Shown: piece by piece, positions 11,916 through 22,111 of the stretch | How the letters are laid out: each line of letters opens with the position of its first letter | Numbering within the stretch: position 1 is the first letter of the stretch | NCBI GenBank assembly: GCA_032622095.1 | Contig: CP136063.1 | Coordinates: 207,687,934 to 207,751,933, forward strand | Reading direction: 5' to 3' | Length of the DNA: 64,000 nucleotides | Source of the DNA: Siphonodentalium dalli | Lineage: Eukaryota; Mollusca; Scaphopoda; Gadilida; Siphonodentaliidae | The notes under the pieces: model-generated | What the model was told of the DNA's origin: nothing | Databases searched by the model: none | The model's input: the letters and a program-made list of their open reading frames with translations, nothing else | Program-made: the position numbers and the translations under genes

Positions 11916-12204
11916 CATTTTGGGGCATCGGACCGAAGACGACACCCGTAGATTGACCAGCCGATGAGAGGAAACATGTAGTTCCATCAAACGAAAATGT
12001 TGCACAATTATTATCCCCTGAGCACTTGACAGCACAACACAGTTCGGACACACACCCACTGGTGTGTTGTTGAGAACTCTCCGGTTTGAAGCTGGTGGAA
12101 CTGGTGTAATGCTTAACAGTGACACAAAAAACACATGGATGTGTTATCGCCACCGATAACAGACGCAGCACGCTGATACGCATTTTGTCACCCAGTGTGT
12201 ACAT
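11916..12204 (-). CDS. Probable first coding exon of a secreted PAN/apple-like protein
   Basis: The minus-strand frame from ATG at 12204 (or the better-placed ATG at 12183) runs to a strong splice donor. The exon ends ...CAAAATG and the intron begins GTAAGG, with the donor at 11915-11911. From the second Met the peptide starts MRISVLRLLSVAITHPCVF, a plausible signal peptide. A Cys-rich stretch follows: C-V-S-E-L-C-C-A-V-K-C, then C-A-T-F-S-F and T-T-C-F-L. That spacing and the aromatic pattern fit PAN/apple-type domains common in mollusc secreted and surface proteins. I infer a secreted adhesion or recognition protein; ligand unknown. The open frame continues 20 codons into the intron to 11857, which I do not count. 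No second exon was identified further along the minus strand, where the foldback and other repeats lie, so the gene is partial or truncated here. Confidence 0.6.
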
Positions 12205-12544
12205 CTAGTTTGTATAGCTACATGTAATGGAATAGTTCCAATCCTTCACGAAAACTGTATGCATATAATATCTCTATACATGTGATTTCAATTCCGCTAT
12301 ATCTGCGATTGATAATTACAGGCGAATTCAACAAAGTATATTAAACTAAGTTTTACAAGATCCAATCGAATGAACGGTCATGAACCGCCGACATGACGTT
12401 GAGCGTTGATCTCCATTAGCCGATATTAAAGACATGTTGTCCAGATTCCTATGCCAACAGGTAAACTATGTCATCACAACACGTGTCGCGAACACTACTC
12501 GGCATATTGATCAGTGTGGCGAATTCAGACTAGTATGGACTCTT
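12205..12544. other. Possible upstream region of the PAN-like exon
   Basis: No coding sequence is seen. If the PAN-like exon is functional, its promoter and 5' untranslated region would lie here on the minus strand. No clear TATA box or initiator could be assigned. Confidence 0.3.
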
Positions 12545-12547
12545 TAA

Positions 12548-14087
12548 GGCCCGTTCCAACCGACGGATTTTTGTCGACTCGAATCTAATACCAGACCCAC
12601 AATTGTATTAAATGCGTCTAAAATGCGACGTTTGAAACAATTAGATCCGTGTCAGACGCACCACAGACGAATCTCCGTCCAATTCAGACGAATCTTCGTC
12701 GGTGATGCGTCTGAAATCCGTCTTGGTTTCAAACGACGGATTCTTGTCGACTCGAATCTAATACATGTGACGAGAAGAGCCGAAAGTTTCCGAATAACGA
12801 ATGCAAATGCTATGATAATGATATGATAATGGTATAATAATGAGGGAGTTCCCCTTATCTGCGGAAATACCCACATGACGTCATTTGTAGCACGCTCTCT
12901 TTGTTATAAAGAAAGATATATCTATAAGAATTGCTTAGGTAACATTGTGAAAATTTTAATTATTATGGCAGTTTGATTTCTCAACGAACATGGCATGTCA
13001 CTGACTCACATCTTATAATGGATATATTATCAATGATTTATAATAATTCATATATACCGGTATAAGGGATATGGGTTGTAGCAACTGATTTATAATAATT
13101 CATATATACCGATATTCCTTATTGTAAGGGATAGGGGTGATAGTCTCTGATTAATAATAATTCATATACACCGGCATTACTTGTTATGAGGGGTATATGG
13201 GTGGTAACCTCTTATGTATAATAATTCATATATTCCGGTATTACTTATTATAAGAGGCAGATTGGTAGCCTATGATTTATAATAATTTATATATACCAGT
13301 ATTACTTATTATGAGGGGTAGGGATAGTAGCCTATGATTTATAATATTCATAGATAACGGTATTCCTTATTATAAAGAATATAGGGTGGTAGCCTATGAT
13401 TTATAATAATTAATATATTCCGGTATTCCTTATTATAAGGGGCAGAGTGGTAGCCTCAGATTTATAATAATTCATATAAACCGGTATTACTTAGTATGAG
13501 GGGTATGGATAGTAGCCTATGAATTATAATAATTCATATATACCGGTATTCCTTATTATAAAGCATATAGGGTGGTAGCCTATGATTTATAATAATTAAT
13601 ATATTCCGGTAATCCTTATTATAAGTGGAAGGGGTGGTAGTCTCTGATTTATAATAATTCTTGTATACCGGTATTTACAGGCATGGTAGACACATATATA
13701 GATGGCAATTGGTTGCACGATATAACATTTATTTGTAGCGCCTATTATAGTATATTATATACCTGCATGTACTATATACATCCTCATATACATGAGCACA
13801 TATATTCGCGCTGCAGTCGCGCATATATATATATACATAATTTATACTGTATTTTAGTATATATATGTATAACATATACCGGTATATATAGGCCTCAATA
13901 TCTACGCGTGACCAATTTTTGACGGTAACCGGGAATCCACCTTTAAATAAATCGACCGATGTATTAGATTCGACGCGACAAAGATGCGTCCGTCTGCACA
14001 TGTAACAAAATCGACCGCAGACGCATCACTGACGGATTTAATACAATTAGATTCGAGTCGACAAAAACCCGTCGTTTGGAACGGGCC
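12548..14087. mobile_element. PIF/Harbinger-like non-autonomous element, 1.54 kb
   Basis: The left TIR GGCCCGTTCCAA... (12548-12589) and right TIR (14046-14087, reverse complement) agree at about 40 of 42 positions. The element is flanked by a 3-bp TAA duplication (12545-12547 and 14088-14090), as expected for PIF/Harbinger elements. A second, inner inverted pair repeats the TGTCGACTCGAATCTAAT theme at about 12735-12770 and 13955-13985. Tandem GACGAATCTYCGTC-like motifs lie at 12665-12725. The middle is a 62-bp minisatellite (separate entry) plus a TATA-rich tract (13740-13890). No transposase is present, so mobility would have depended on another copy. Confidence 0.85.
13030..13680 (+). repeat. 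About 62-bp AT-rich minisatellite, 11 units, inside the Harbinger-like element
   Basis: The core TTATAATAATTCATATA recurs about every 61-62 bp from 13037 to 13650. It alternates with an ACCGGTATTCCTTATTATAA block and a GGTGGTAGCCTATGAT block. Units around 13300-13490 and 13490-13670 match as three-unit sets of about 185 bp, so there is a small higher-order pattern. Confidence 0.92.
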
Positions 14088-14243
14088 TAATGAAGTATTT
14101 TCGTTCCGATTACAATCTCTAATAGAGACCTTTCGCAAACTCGCTATTACTATTGCGGGTAGGATATATTGTCCGAGTAAGGTGGACACCATCACAACTT
14201 ATATACGATGGTGAATTGGCGAGACGGCATATCCCCATTATAT

Positions 14244-15190
14244 TCAGTTACACATATATTTGACGGAAAAAGTAATCTCTTTCAGATCCCATGTTCTTAA
14301 ACACCGCATGGATACTGTTAGAGCGTCCCCAATCAGGACCGGTGGAACATCCTTGACATATCTGAACATAATTAAACTGTGTTGGTTATATTTCGTCTCA
14401 CACATTAAGAACCTTCGTGCGTAAATATCGAATGTTTGGCCGTATACTTGTAGGATATTGTCCGTATCCGTAATCGTAATCGTGATTTTGGGAAAGGTGT
14501 CTATTGTAACCCGCGAACTGACCAATACGCAGCCACATATTGATCGAGGTCATGTACATACCAACTCCAAAAACACACAGCCAACATTAGAACATGCATA
14601 TTGACATGCTGGTAGCGTTTGATGGTTGATGGGGTATCTACGGTTGATGATATAGCATTCTTCACATTAGCTAGAACTTGTTTTTGAGCATCAAATATTG
14701 TGACTGTACCCAAGATTCGTGTTAGAGTCTGAGCTTGGACGCCCACACATAAGTTCAGTAGGAATCATTAAGCCTTTCAATATCAGGTCGACTGAACCCT
14801 TCGGATTTGTCAAGGGTGAATGTGGACCACGCCGTATCCTCTACGCCAGGCATTCGATGTGCGTTACACTGTTTGTGGTCTCACTAAATGATGTACGGTT
14901 TGGGTGCCCGTGTTGATTCCAATCCATTGCGGGGTGGTACCCAAGATTAGTTCAGTAGTTATAACTAGTCCTGATGACATGGTTGTGGCTAATATTTTCA
15001 CGCCAGTCGGTGTGTGGGTTAAGATCGAATTCTGAGCAAATCCGCTCATAGGATCGCCTGTAGTAATTTTATCCAGTGAGCGCCATGCCCTGTCTTGAGG
15101 AAGTGGTGCTTGGATTTCTCATCTAGTAGTACACATGGAACGTATTCCGTGATAAACACAAACGCGTTCTTGTGCCGAGCAAATAGTCTT
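14244..15190 (-). pseudogene. Possible decayed coding region, unrecognised
   Basis: Consecutive minus-strand open segments fall in different frames. They run about 15183-15063 (ends in ...HFLKTG), 15118-14864 (contains AWRSLDKITTGDPMSGFAQN and ends at a TAA), about 14863-14766 (contains MPGVEDTAWSTF), 14746-14501 and 14525-14244. The amino-acid composition looks protein-like, and segment ends overlap as if linked by frameshifts. I recognise no domain, and no clear splice signals join the segments. Alternatives are exons of an unknown gene or a chance cluster. Its position next to a decayed LINE makes an old mobile-element gene plausible. Confidence 0.25.
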
Positions 15191-15749
15191 ATTTACTGAC
15201 ACCATGCACACCCCGTTATAGCACATCAAATAGCAAAGTTTACCTGATTCTGCCAAAATTTAATTGGGTTCTAATTTCAATCTTGCACCATAGCATTGCT
15301 GTTTATATAGGGTTGTCTATACTTCGAGAAGATATTGGGAAATGAGGTATTCCATCCTCCTTTTGCGGCTTAGTTTAAACATATTTTATTTTAACCAATA
15401 TAATGTACAAAGTTCACGATATGATGATGAAAGATATTGATGGTTATAATGGGATTTGGCAGTAAGCATAGTGATTATCTTAAGACATCTCCTACATATA
15501 TGAAATATTGAATGGTGATCATTTCACCAAAAAAAAAAATAGAATGTACATTTCGATGTATATACATATTAATGTATACAGCTCAATGAAATTGCTGTTG
15601 TTATTGTTAATTATAATGTGCCTGATAGCCCACCCCTTTCAATCGTAGCAGGTTTTGGCAGGGTACTTTGGGATCGATATTACACTTAATTGAATTTTGA
15701 TTTTAATGTGTTTTTAATTTGCTCCATACATAGCCTAAGATCGAAAACA
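15191..15749. other. Unassigned DNA, possibly containing LINE 3' untranslated sequence
   Basis: This lies 3' of the reverse-transcriptase fragment on the minus strand and may contain its 3' untranslated region. A run of A (15530-15539) is visible, but no end of the element can be fixed. Confidence 0.3.
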
Positions 15750-16735
15750 TCAGGTCTGTGCATAATATGGCTTGAATCTGCCAGTTAGTTCTATATATTT
15801 CTGAATGTTAGCGAATATCTCAATGTTTTTGGATAAGGGAAGTGATTTTGAACCTTCTAAGAGTGTTTTTGTTTCCAAATTATTAAGGTTGCTGAGACAT
15901 ATATCTCTCTCGGCTTCAAAGACTGGGTAATAGTGCAAGAAGTGTGATACTGTTTCAACTTCGCCACATATACAATACTGACTGTCTTGTAAATGATTGC
16001 GATATAAGTCGTAGTTCAGATTGCTACACCCTAGTCCTAGTCGACAATGGAAAATTTGACTTCGTCTTGTGTAAGCAAATTCCAAACGGGGGCTCACGAC
16101 GAGGTCAGTATCAGGAAAAGATTTGAAGTCCGATATGGTTTCACAGTTTTTGGCCTTCGGTGGTAGATCATTCCATAGACTCGCAGCTGTAGGTAAAAAC
16201 TTAAAAAGGATATTTTATATGATTCAGTATTACAAAAAACCGGTTTCATGTCTTTAGGTCTGAAGTCGTAATTTGTTAGACTCCCTGATATGGGGGGAAC
16301 ATATATGTATAGGTAGGCGGGTGTTGTCTTTTTCACCATTTTGAAAAAATGGATTAGCTTGGTTTTTCGGCGTCGATTCGTGTCTCCCACCCAGTTTCGT
16401 GGAGCAAGCCCTCTTTACTACAACTTCTTGTCGCGCCAGTTACAATCCTTGCGGCTTCGTATTGGATTTCTTCTAATTCATTAGCTTCTTCGTTGCTGCA
16501 GTTGTCCCAAACTGAGGACGCATACTCCAGGACAGGACGAAAATAAATGATAAATATATTCTTTGTAGTGACCTTCTGTCAAGGTTAAATTTATGCCTCC
16601 TCAGCAGTGACAGCCTACTATATATAAGCTCGTTTTTCAATATCTGCGATATGGTCTTTCATTTACCATCGGAACTAAAGGTTAGACCTAGGTGTTTATG
16701 GGTAGCTACTTCTTTTGCGGCTTATGTGCCGTCAA
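15750..16735 (-). pseudogene. Decayed C-terminus of a non-LTR retrotransposon reverse transcriptase
   Basis: Several minus-strand frames join into the C-terminal part of a jockey/CR1-like ORF2. In order they read: THKHLGLTFSSDGK (about 16705), KDHIADIEKRAY, FRPVLEYASSVWDNCSNEEA (about 16540), ELEEIQYEAARIVTGATRS, GWETRIDAEK, HFFKMVKKTTPAYLY, SLWNDLPPKAKNCETISDFK, and finally LGLGCSNLNYDLYRNHL and YCICGEVETVSHFLHYYP. The last stretch is the zinc-knuckle-like end typical of these elements, but the final expected Cys is Tyr. There are stops near 16625 and frameshifts near 16665, 16385 and 16200. The catalytic reverse-transcriptase core and the endonuclease are absent, as in a 5'-truncated insertion. 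The terminal frame (115 codons) ends at 15750. It is non-functional. Confidence 0.88.
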
Positions 16736-16868
16736 TCCACACATAGATGCATTATGCTTATAACACTAAGTAATATTCAAAATTTAATTACTTTCAGTAT
16801 TGACATTTCCCTTCAAAATAAAATGGTTGCCTATTCGTTGCCTTGCTGGGGATTACCTACGAATGCTG

Positions 16869-16945
16869 GACGTTTCGGCACCTGAACGTTTCGGCTCTTG
16901 TGTTTGCGGTTCGGCACCTGGACATTTCCGCACCTGATAATTTTC
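16869..16945 (+). repeat. Short degenerate repeat of GGACGTTTCGGCACCT
   Basis: About four imperfect copies of a GACGTTTCGGCACCT-like motif occur in 77 bp, with spacing from 12 to 24 bp. Confidence 0.6.
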
Positions 16946-17188
16946 TAACCAACAAAACTATCAGTGATGACAAGAAATTATTTGTATTGCATATGTGATA
17001 AAACATGTAAACATGTAAACCTATGGTTTTCTTGAATTTTCATGATCACCTGGTGTCAATCTTGCTGGGTAAACATCACTGGAGTGGCCCGCAGCCTACA
17101 ATTCAGTGATGCGATAATGGGAAACCATTTGGTTAAGTGATTCCAATAAGACACACTTTGTCGACGAGCCTGCAGAAATATCGCCGGC

Positions 17189-18478
17189 AAAGGAGTGATG
17201 GTCGCGCCTATTCTGTATTAATTAAAGGAGTGATGGTCGCGTCTATTCTGTATTAATTAAAGGAGTGATGGTCGCGTCTATTCTGTATTAATTAAAGGAG
17301 TGATGGTCGCGCCTATTCTGCATTAATTAAAGGAGTGGTAGTCGCGTCTATTCTGTATTAATTAAAGGAGTGGTGGTCGCGTCTATTCTGTATTAATTAA
17401 AGGAGTGGTGGTCGCGTCTATTCTGTATTAATTAAAGGAGTGGTGGTCGCGTCTATTCTGTATTAATTAAAGGAGTGGTGGTCGCGTCTATTCTGTATTA
17501 ATTAAAGGAGTGGTGGTCGCGTCTATTCTGTATTAATTAAAGGAGTGGTGGTCGCGTCTATTCTGTATTAATTAAAGGAGTGGGGGTCGCGTCTATTCTG
17601 TATTAATTAAAGGAGTGATGGTCGCGTCTATTCTGTATTAATTAAAGGAGTGATGGTCGCGTCTATTCTGTATTAATTAAAGGAGTGGTGGTCGCGTCTA
17701 TTCTGTATTAATTAAAGGAGTGATGGTCGCGTCTATTCTGTATTAATTGAAGGAGTGGTGGTCGCGTCTATTCTGTATTAATTAAAGGAGTGGTGGTCGC
17801 GTCTATTCTGTATTAATTAAAGGAGTGATGGTCGCGTCTATTCTGTATTAATTAAAGGAGTGATGGTCGCGTCTATTCTGTATTAATTAAAGGTGGTCGC
17901 GTCTATTCTGTATTAATTAAAGGAGTGGTGGTCGCGTCTATTCTGTATTAATTAAAGGAGTGATGGTCGCGTCTATTCTGTATTAATTAAAGGAGTGATG
18001 GTCGCGTCTATTCTGTATTAATTAAAGGAGTGGTGGTCGCGTCTATTCTGTATTAATTAAAGGAGTGGTGGTCGCGTCTATTCTGTATTAATTAAAGGAG
18101 TGGTGGTCGCGTCTATTCTGTATTAATTAAAGGAGTGGTGGTCGCGTCTATTCTGTATTAATTAAAGGAGTGATGGTCGCGTCTATTCTGTATTAATTAA
18201 AGGAGTGGTGGTCGCGTCTATTCTGTATTAGTTAAAGGAGTGATGGTCGCGTCTATTCTGTATTAATTAAAGGAGTGGTGGTCGCGTCTATTCTGTATTA
18301 ATTAAAGGAGTGGTGGTCGCGTCTATTCTGTGTTAATTAAAGGAGTGGTGGTCGCGTCTATTCTGTATTAATTAAAGGAGTGGTGGTCGCGTCTATTCTG
18401 TATTAATTAAAGGAGTGATGGTCGCGCCTATTCTGTATTAATTAAAGGAGTGGTGGTCGCGTCTATTCTGTATTAATT
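17189..18478 (+). repeat. 35-bp minisatellite, 37 units
   Basis: The unit is AAAGGAGTGATGGTCGCGTC followed by TATTCTGTATTAATT. It repeats at an exact 35-bp period from 17189; one unit near 17889 is 30 bp (a 5-bp deletion). 36 x 35 + 30 gives 1290 bp, matching the observed end. Units are almost identical. The main polymorphism is GAGTGATGG versus GAGTGGTGG, and GCGCC versus GCGTC appears mainly near the two ends. The low divergence points to recent amplification. Confidence 0.97.
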
Positions 18479-18873
18479 AAATGACGGTTTGCTTCCGAAC
18501 TGTGTTGTTTCAACATGCCGCCTGAATGAATTTCAAATGAGTAGTCGTCAGATGAACGATTTTCATGTTCACTCAGTGAAATAGTAAAATCTTGTTTGTA
18601 ACGTGTCGATTCGTATCCATATTTAATATGTTGTGTACATGCATGTATAGCTTCGCATATACTTCGTTTTGTTTGTAGTATAAATGCGATAAATAAATCA
18701 ACACAGTTATATTGTGTATTGATCTTTGACCATAATGCTTCTCGAAACAATGTCATTTTCCCCAAAGCGTGGTCTACTCTAGACTGCGTGTGTGGAATCG
18801 ATGCGACAAACCAGCTCCGTGTATGGTACCCGAACACCCACTCTCCCTCTTCGCGTGAATGCAGCCCCAACAC
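18463..18873 (-). CDS. Hypothetical open frame, unrecognised, low support
   Basis: A 136-codon minus-strand frame begins with a non-ATG codon at 18873 and ends at 18463, its last codons inside the 35-bp minisatellite. The first internal Met is about 39 codons in. Peptide features such as EGEWVFGYHTRSWF and a hydrophilic C-terminal half give no domain. An overlapping frame (starting about 18885) reads ...SECWGCIHAKRESG, so the true frame is uncertain. It may be an exon fragment or chance. Confidence 0.2.
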   Translation of the reverse strand: MLGLHSREEGEWVFGYHTRSWFVASIPHTQSRVDHALGKMTLFREALWSKINTQYNCVDLFIAFILQTKRSICEAIHACTQHIKYGYESTRYKQDFTISLSEHENRSSDDYSFEIHSGGMLKQHSSEANRHLINTE

Positions 18874-19041
18874 TCACTCTCATCAAATGTCTTTGTAGTG
18901 GGGCTAAACTCTTCAGCTGAGACTCCTAGTATCATTGCATAGCGTTCTGAAAATGTCCATGTGATTCTGCGACAATAGTCTAAAAAACTCAGTGTTAATG
19001 ATGCTAATGTGTTTTATTTCCACAGGCCTTGTTCCACTAAA

Positions 19042-19112
19042 ATTCATGTTACAACAAAACATGACGTGGCGCACCATCTTAGCGATAGAAAAGTGTACAC
19101 CTCTTGCAGCCG
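19042..19112 (+). repeat. 71-bp inverted repeat, arm 1
   Basis: It reads ATTCATGTTACAACAAAACA through to GCAGCCG. It is about 95% the reverse complement of 19812-19882. The plus and minus open frames across it (18992-19195, 18913-19284) are not supported. Confidence 0.9.
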
Positions 19113-19265
19113 AGCGCTCCGTGCTAAGTCTAAAATTCCCAATGATCGAGAGAATAACTAGCGTTTTTCTCACTTCTGTACGAATGAATTGTTGAATTAA
19201 TGATAAATAAATATTCACAAAGTTTTCTGGTGGTATGCACATTCCGCGTGTTAAATGTAGAATAG

Positions 19266-19500
19266 CATGGTTTGAGACACTCATTTTGGGTGAGTTGGAA
19301 TACCAGATGCATGGTTTGGCTGACTTTTTGTGTGGGGAATGACACCAGTTGAGTATCGTTTGGGGAGCTACCTACCTCCGTCTACATTCTTGTTAGATTT
19401 ATATATCTATACTTTTGGATACCAGATGGGTTTTGTAACTCTGTATATGGTTTGGCGGAATCGTTGTGTGGTTTGGGACACTCATTTGAATTATGAAACT
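19266..19500 (+). repeat. Degenerate direct repeat
   Basis: ATGGTTTGAGACACTCATTT (19268) recurs as GTGGTTTGGGACACTCATTT (19468). ATACCAGATG recurs at about 19300 and 19420. The order differs, so this is a scrambled or very old duplication. Confidence 0.45.
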
Positions 19501-19811
19501 ATTGGTGGTTTTGGAAACTCGTATGGTGACTCGTATGGTGACTACATATTGGCTAAACGTTTATTCAATATCGTAATATTTAGTTAAAACAAAAACCACT
19601 TCAATTGTTCATTACTGGCATTTTCGCTGTCATTTTGAAAACTGTTCAGACACCGAATTGTCAAATCCTCGGGATATGACTTACTATAACGGATTAGGAC
19701 TCGCCATTTTATAGTTTTAGGGTAAAATTATGCAAGAAATGACAGGCATAATTATGCTATGGCAACATGAATAATGCACTATTTTTGTTGCAGGTTTCTG
19801 TCACATTAATA

Positions 19812-19882
19812 CGGCTGCAAGATGTGTACACTTTTCTATCGCTACGATGGTGCGCCACGTCATGTTTTGTTGTAACATGAAT
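19812..19882 (-). repeat. 71-bp inverted repeat, arm 2
   Basis: Reverse-complement partner of 19042-19112, separated by about 700 bp. Confidence 0.9.
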
Positions 19883-19889
19883 GTTAATA

Positions 19890-19932
19890 CATTCACTATA
19901 GTGAATGGACTACCATTCACCAAAGTGAATGG
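19890..19932. repeat. Two consecutive palindromic hairpins
   Basis: CATTCACTATAGTGAATG (19890-19907) is a perfect 18-bp palindrome. It is followed by CCATTCAC-CAAA-GTGAATGG (19913-19932), a perfect 8-bp stem with a 4-nt loop. Both use the same CATTCAC arm. They abut arm 2 of the 71-bp inverted repeat. Confidence 0.9.
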
Positions 19933-19944
19933 TAATCCAGGAAA

Positions 19945-20600
19945 TTGCCGCCATATTTCCCCGTAACATTCACGGCCACATGTTGGCGTCAAATTAGTTG
20001 GATCAGACATCCTTACGAAACAAATGGATCAAGTTTAATACTGGGGCCCCAGTCTGGAGAAGCATTTTGGCCGAGCTGGTTCCCAGACAAAAATTCAAAT
20101 TTTCACAATTTTCTTACATATTTTCTTCATTTTTATCCAAAATTAACGACTTTCCCTTCACTAAAAGCATGGACATTTTGGATATGTTATTATATGGTCA
20201 CATTTCGCAGTCAGGGAACTCGACTGAGCGTTTATGGTTGGCAGATCTGTTTATTAAAAAAGTACAGTATTTTGACTCAAAAATTACGACTTATAGTATA
20301 GTCACACTCAGAAAGACCAAAAGTCATTGCATAGCAATTTTTTACGGTTGGGCGTTTCCTTCCACCCGTTTGACTGGAACTGCAAACGTGGCACAGAAAA
20401 CCAATAAATAGGACCCTGTTTTTTTCAAAGAAAACTCAAGAAATATAACATTTTTGTTATAGTACATCATTCATCAAAGTGTTCAGTACACATTCCCATG
20501 TTTGATTCTTAGATATGGACTTTGTTTTTCTTGGACCATTGCCTGTACATTTTATTTGTTTTAAATCTCTATAAAGTACACATTTTGTATTTCTAACATA
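19945..20600. other. Unassigned DNA
   Basis: Two overlapping plus-strand frames (19945-20301 and 19998-20411) are open but carry no recognisable domain and conflict with one another. Neither is supported as coding. Confidence 0.4.
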
Positions 20601-20620
20601 ATCCACCATGAAGGATACTC

Positions 20621-20831
20621 TTAAAATGTTGCATCAATGTGAATGGTTTCTGTGGTTACTAATATACATGAACAGAATCCTTTATTTGGACTCTATAACA
20701 TTTTGGAAAAATTGGGTCCACAAAGACCTTAAAAACGATAAGTGTTATAGATGTTGTAAAGGACTATTTTTATCCTGCACGGCAAACACAAGCAAACTAC
20801 AATGATAGAGTTATGTTGCTTGCATCTCTAA
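20621..20831 (+). repeat. 211-bp direct duplication, copy 1
   Basis: It begins TTAAAATGTTGCATCAATGT and ends TTGCTTGCATCTCTAAA. It is about 98% identical to 21560-21771. Immediately after it there is an extra stretch of roughly 55 bp before CTAAATAGTAATATAC. In copy 2 that motif follows directly. Confidence 0.95.
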
Positions 20832-21559
20832 AACGAAAGCGATCGTAAGCGATCTATAAGATAGAGTTATGCACATTGCGTCGCTAAATAGTAATATACC
20901 AGAGGAACACGCGGCCAGGAATTTCGTCGGCGTTTTGCTGGTTTTAAACACAGTTTCTTCGCTACTGACACCAGCGTCAAATAGATTGCACAGGGGCGAC
21001 AGTGGAGAAATTCCTTAAATTATTTTTAGATTTGTTTTTGTCAACTGCGCAAGCAGGGTATTTTACGAAATCACACTCCTGATCACACAGTTTTATATGC
21101 ATTGTGCTGTTCTTATTTGGTGTGTTTTCATATGTGAAGCATAGTTATTATACATGCAATTTGTCACCAATTGTTGATTTTGTAACGGAATACCCACATC
21201 TTCAAATTCCTGGTCACTTTGTTTGTTTCTAGTCTGAAATGAGTTCGTGTCAAAACAATGGCGGGAAATTGGCGCTGGATATTGGCTTTCGTCCGACTTT
21301 AAAATTTTGGGAAAAAAGTGGTGTAGTGTCGAAAAGTTGACAGGCGTGGTTGGAAAAGTACTCATTTGTGGCAAAATATGTCGGAAGGGTTGGTCTCTAC
21401 GACCATAAAGTCGTGCATTCAGCGTTGTTGTTGCTGTTATTATTATTACTATTTTAGGGTTTTTGATGCTACTATTGTTTGCGCTAATCAACTCATATAT
21501 TAAGAAACCAAGCATAAGGTATACACTTAACTCACAAATTCACAATGTATAGTTTGGAC
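20832..21559. other. Spacer between the duplicated 211-bp copies
   Basis: It includes an open 140-codon minus-strand frame (21093-21515) with no recognisable domain, start context or splice support. I do not call it a gene. Confidence 0.4.
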
Positions 21560-21771
21560 TTAAAATGTTGCATCAATGTGAATGGTTTCTGTGATTACTA
21601 ATATACATGAACAGAATCCTTTATTTGGACTCTATAACATTTTGGAAAAATTGGGTCCACAAAGACCTTAAAAACGATAAGTGTTATAGATGTTGTAAAG
21701 GACTATTTTTATCCTGCATTGCAAACACAAGCAAACTACAATGATAGAGTTATGTTGCTTGCATCTCTAAA
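21560..21771 (+). repeat. 211-bp direct duplication, copy 2
   Basis: Near-identical to 20621-20831, 939 bp downstream in the same orientation. Confidence 0.95.
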
Positions 21772-21920
21772 TAGTAATATACTATATATGATTTGAAATT
21801 AATATTGTGCGCATATATATATATATAGACACATGACAGTATACACGAATATATATACATAATTATGTTAAATTATTTATGCACATCTGCGGATGCATGT
21901 TTATTTATATTGATTGTATC

Positions 21921-22067
21921 TGACGTTATAGCACATATATATTAATGAAACATTGTTCACCGGAAGTCCACATGCTATTTTAAATGATGTACATATTGTA
22001 AATTGTTTGCTCCATATCTTTATATATAAGGTGATGAGAATAAAGAATTGAATTGAATCGGTGTGGC
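21921..22067 (+). repeat. Retroelement-like 3' tail, copy 1
   Basis: The copy runs from TGACGTTATAGCACATATAT to GTGATGAGAATAAAGAATTG followed by AATTGAAT. This resembles the 3' end of CR1/L2-like non-LTR elements, which end in short tandem repeats (here TTGAA). It is about 90% identical to 22112-22251. Confidence 0.75.
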
Positions 22068-22111
22068 CAAACGTTAATATTGCGTCTGCAGTCTGCATGG
22101 GGCATATGTAT

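Noticed and set aside
17189-18478. CRISPR-like array in the 35-bp repeat
   Set aside because: It has a pure 35-bp period without spacers.
19945-20411. Two overlapping plus-strand frames of 118 and 137 codons
   Set aside because: They compete for the same DNA, show no domain or splice support, and the region is low-complexity T/A-rich.
21093-21515. 140-codon minus-strand frame
   Set aside because: No recognisable motif, no splice or start context, and it lies between duplicated non-coding copies.
20621-21771. LTR retrotransposon with 211-bp direct repeats as LTRs
   Set aside because: The repeats lack TG...CA ends, and the 730-bp interior has no primer-binding site, gag or pol similarity.
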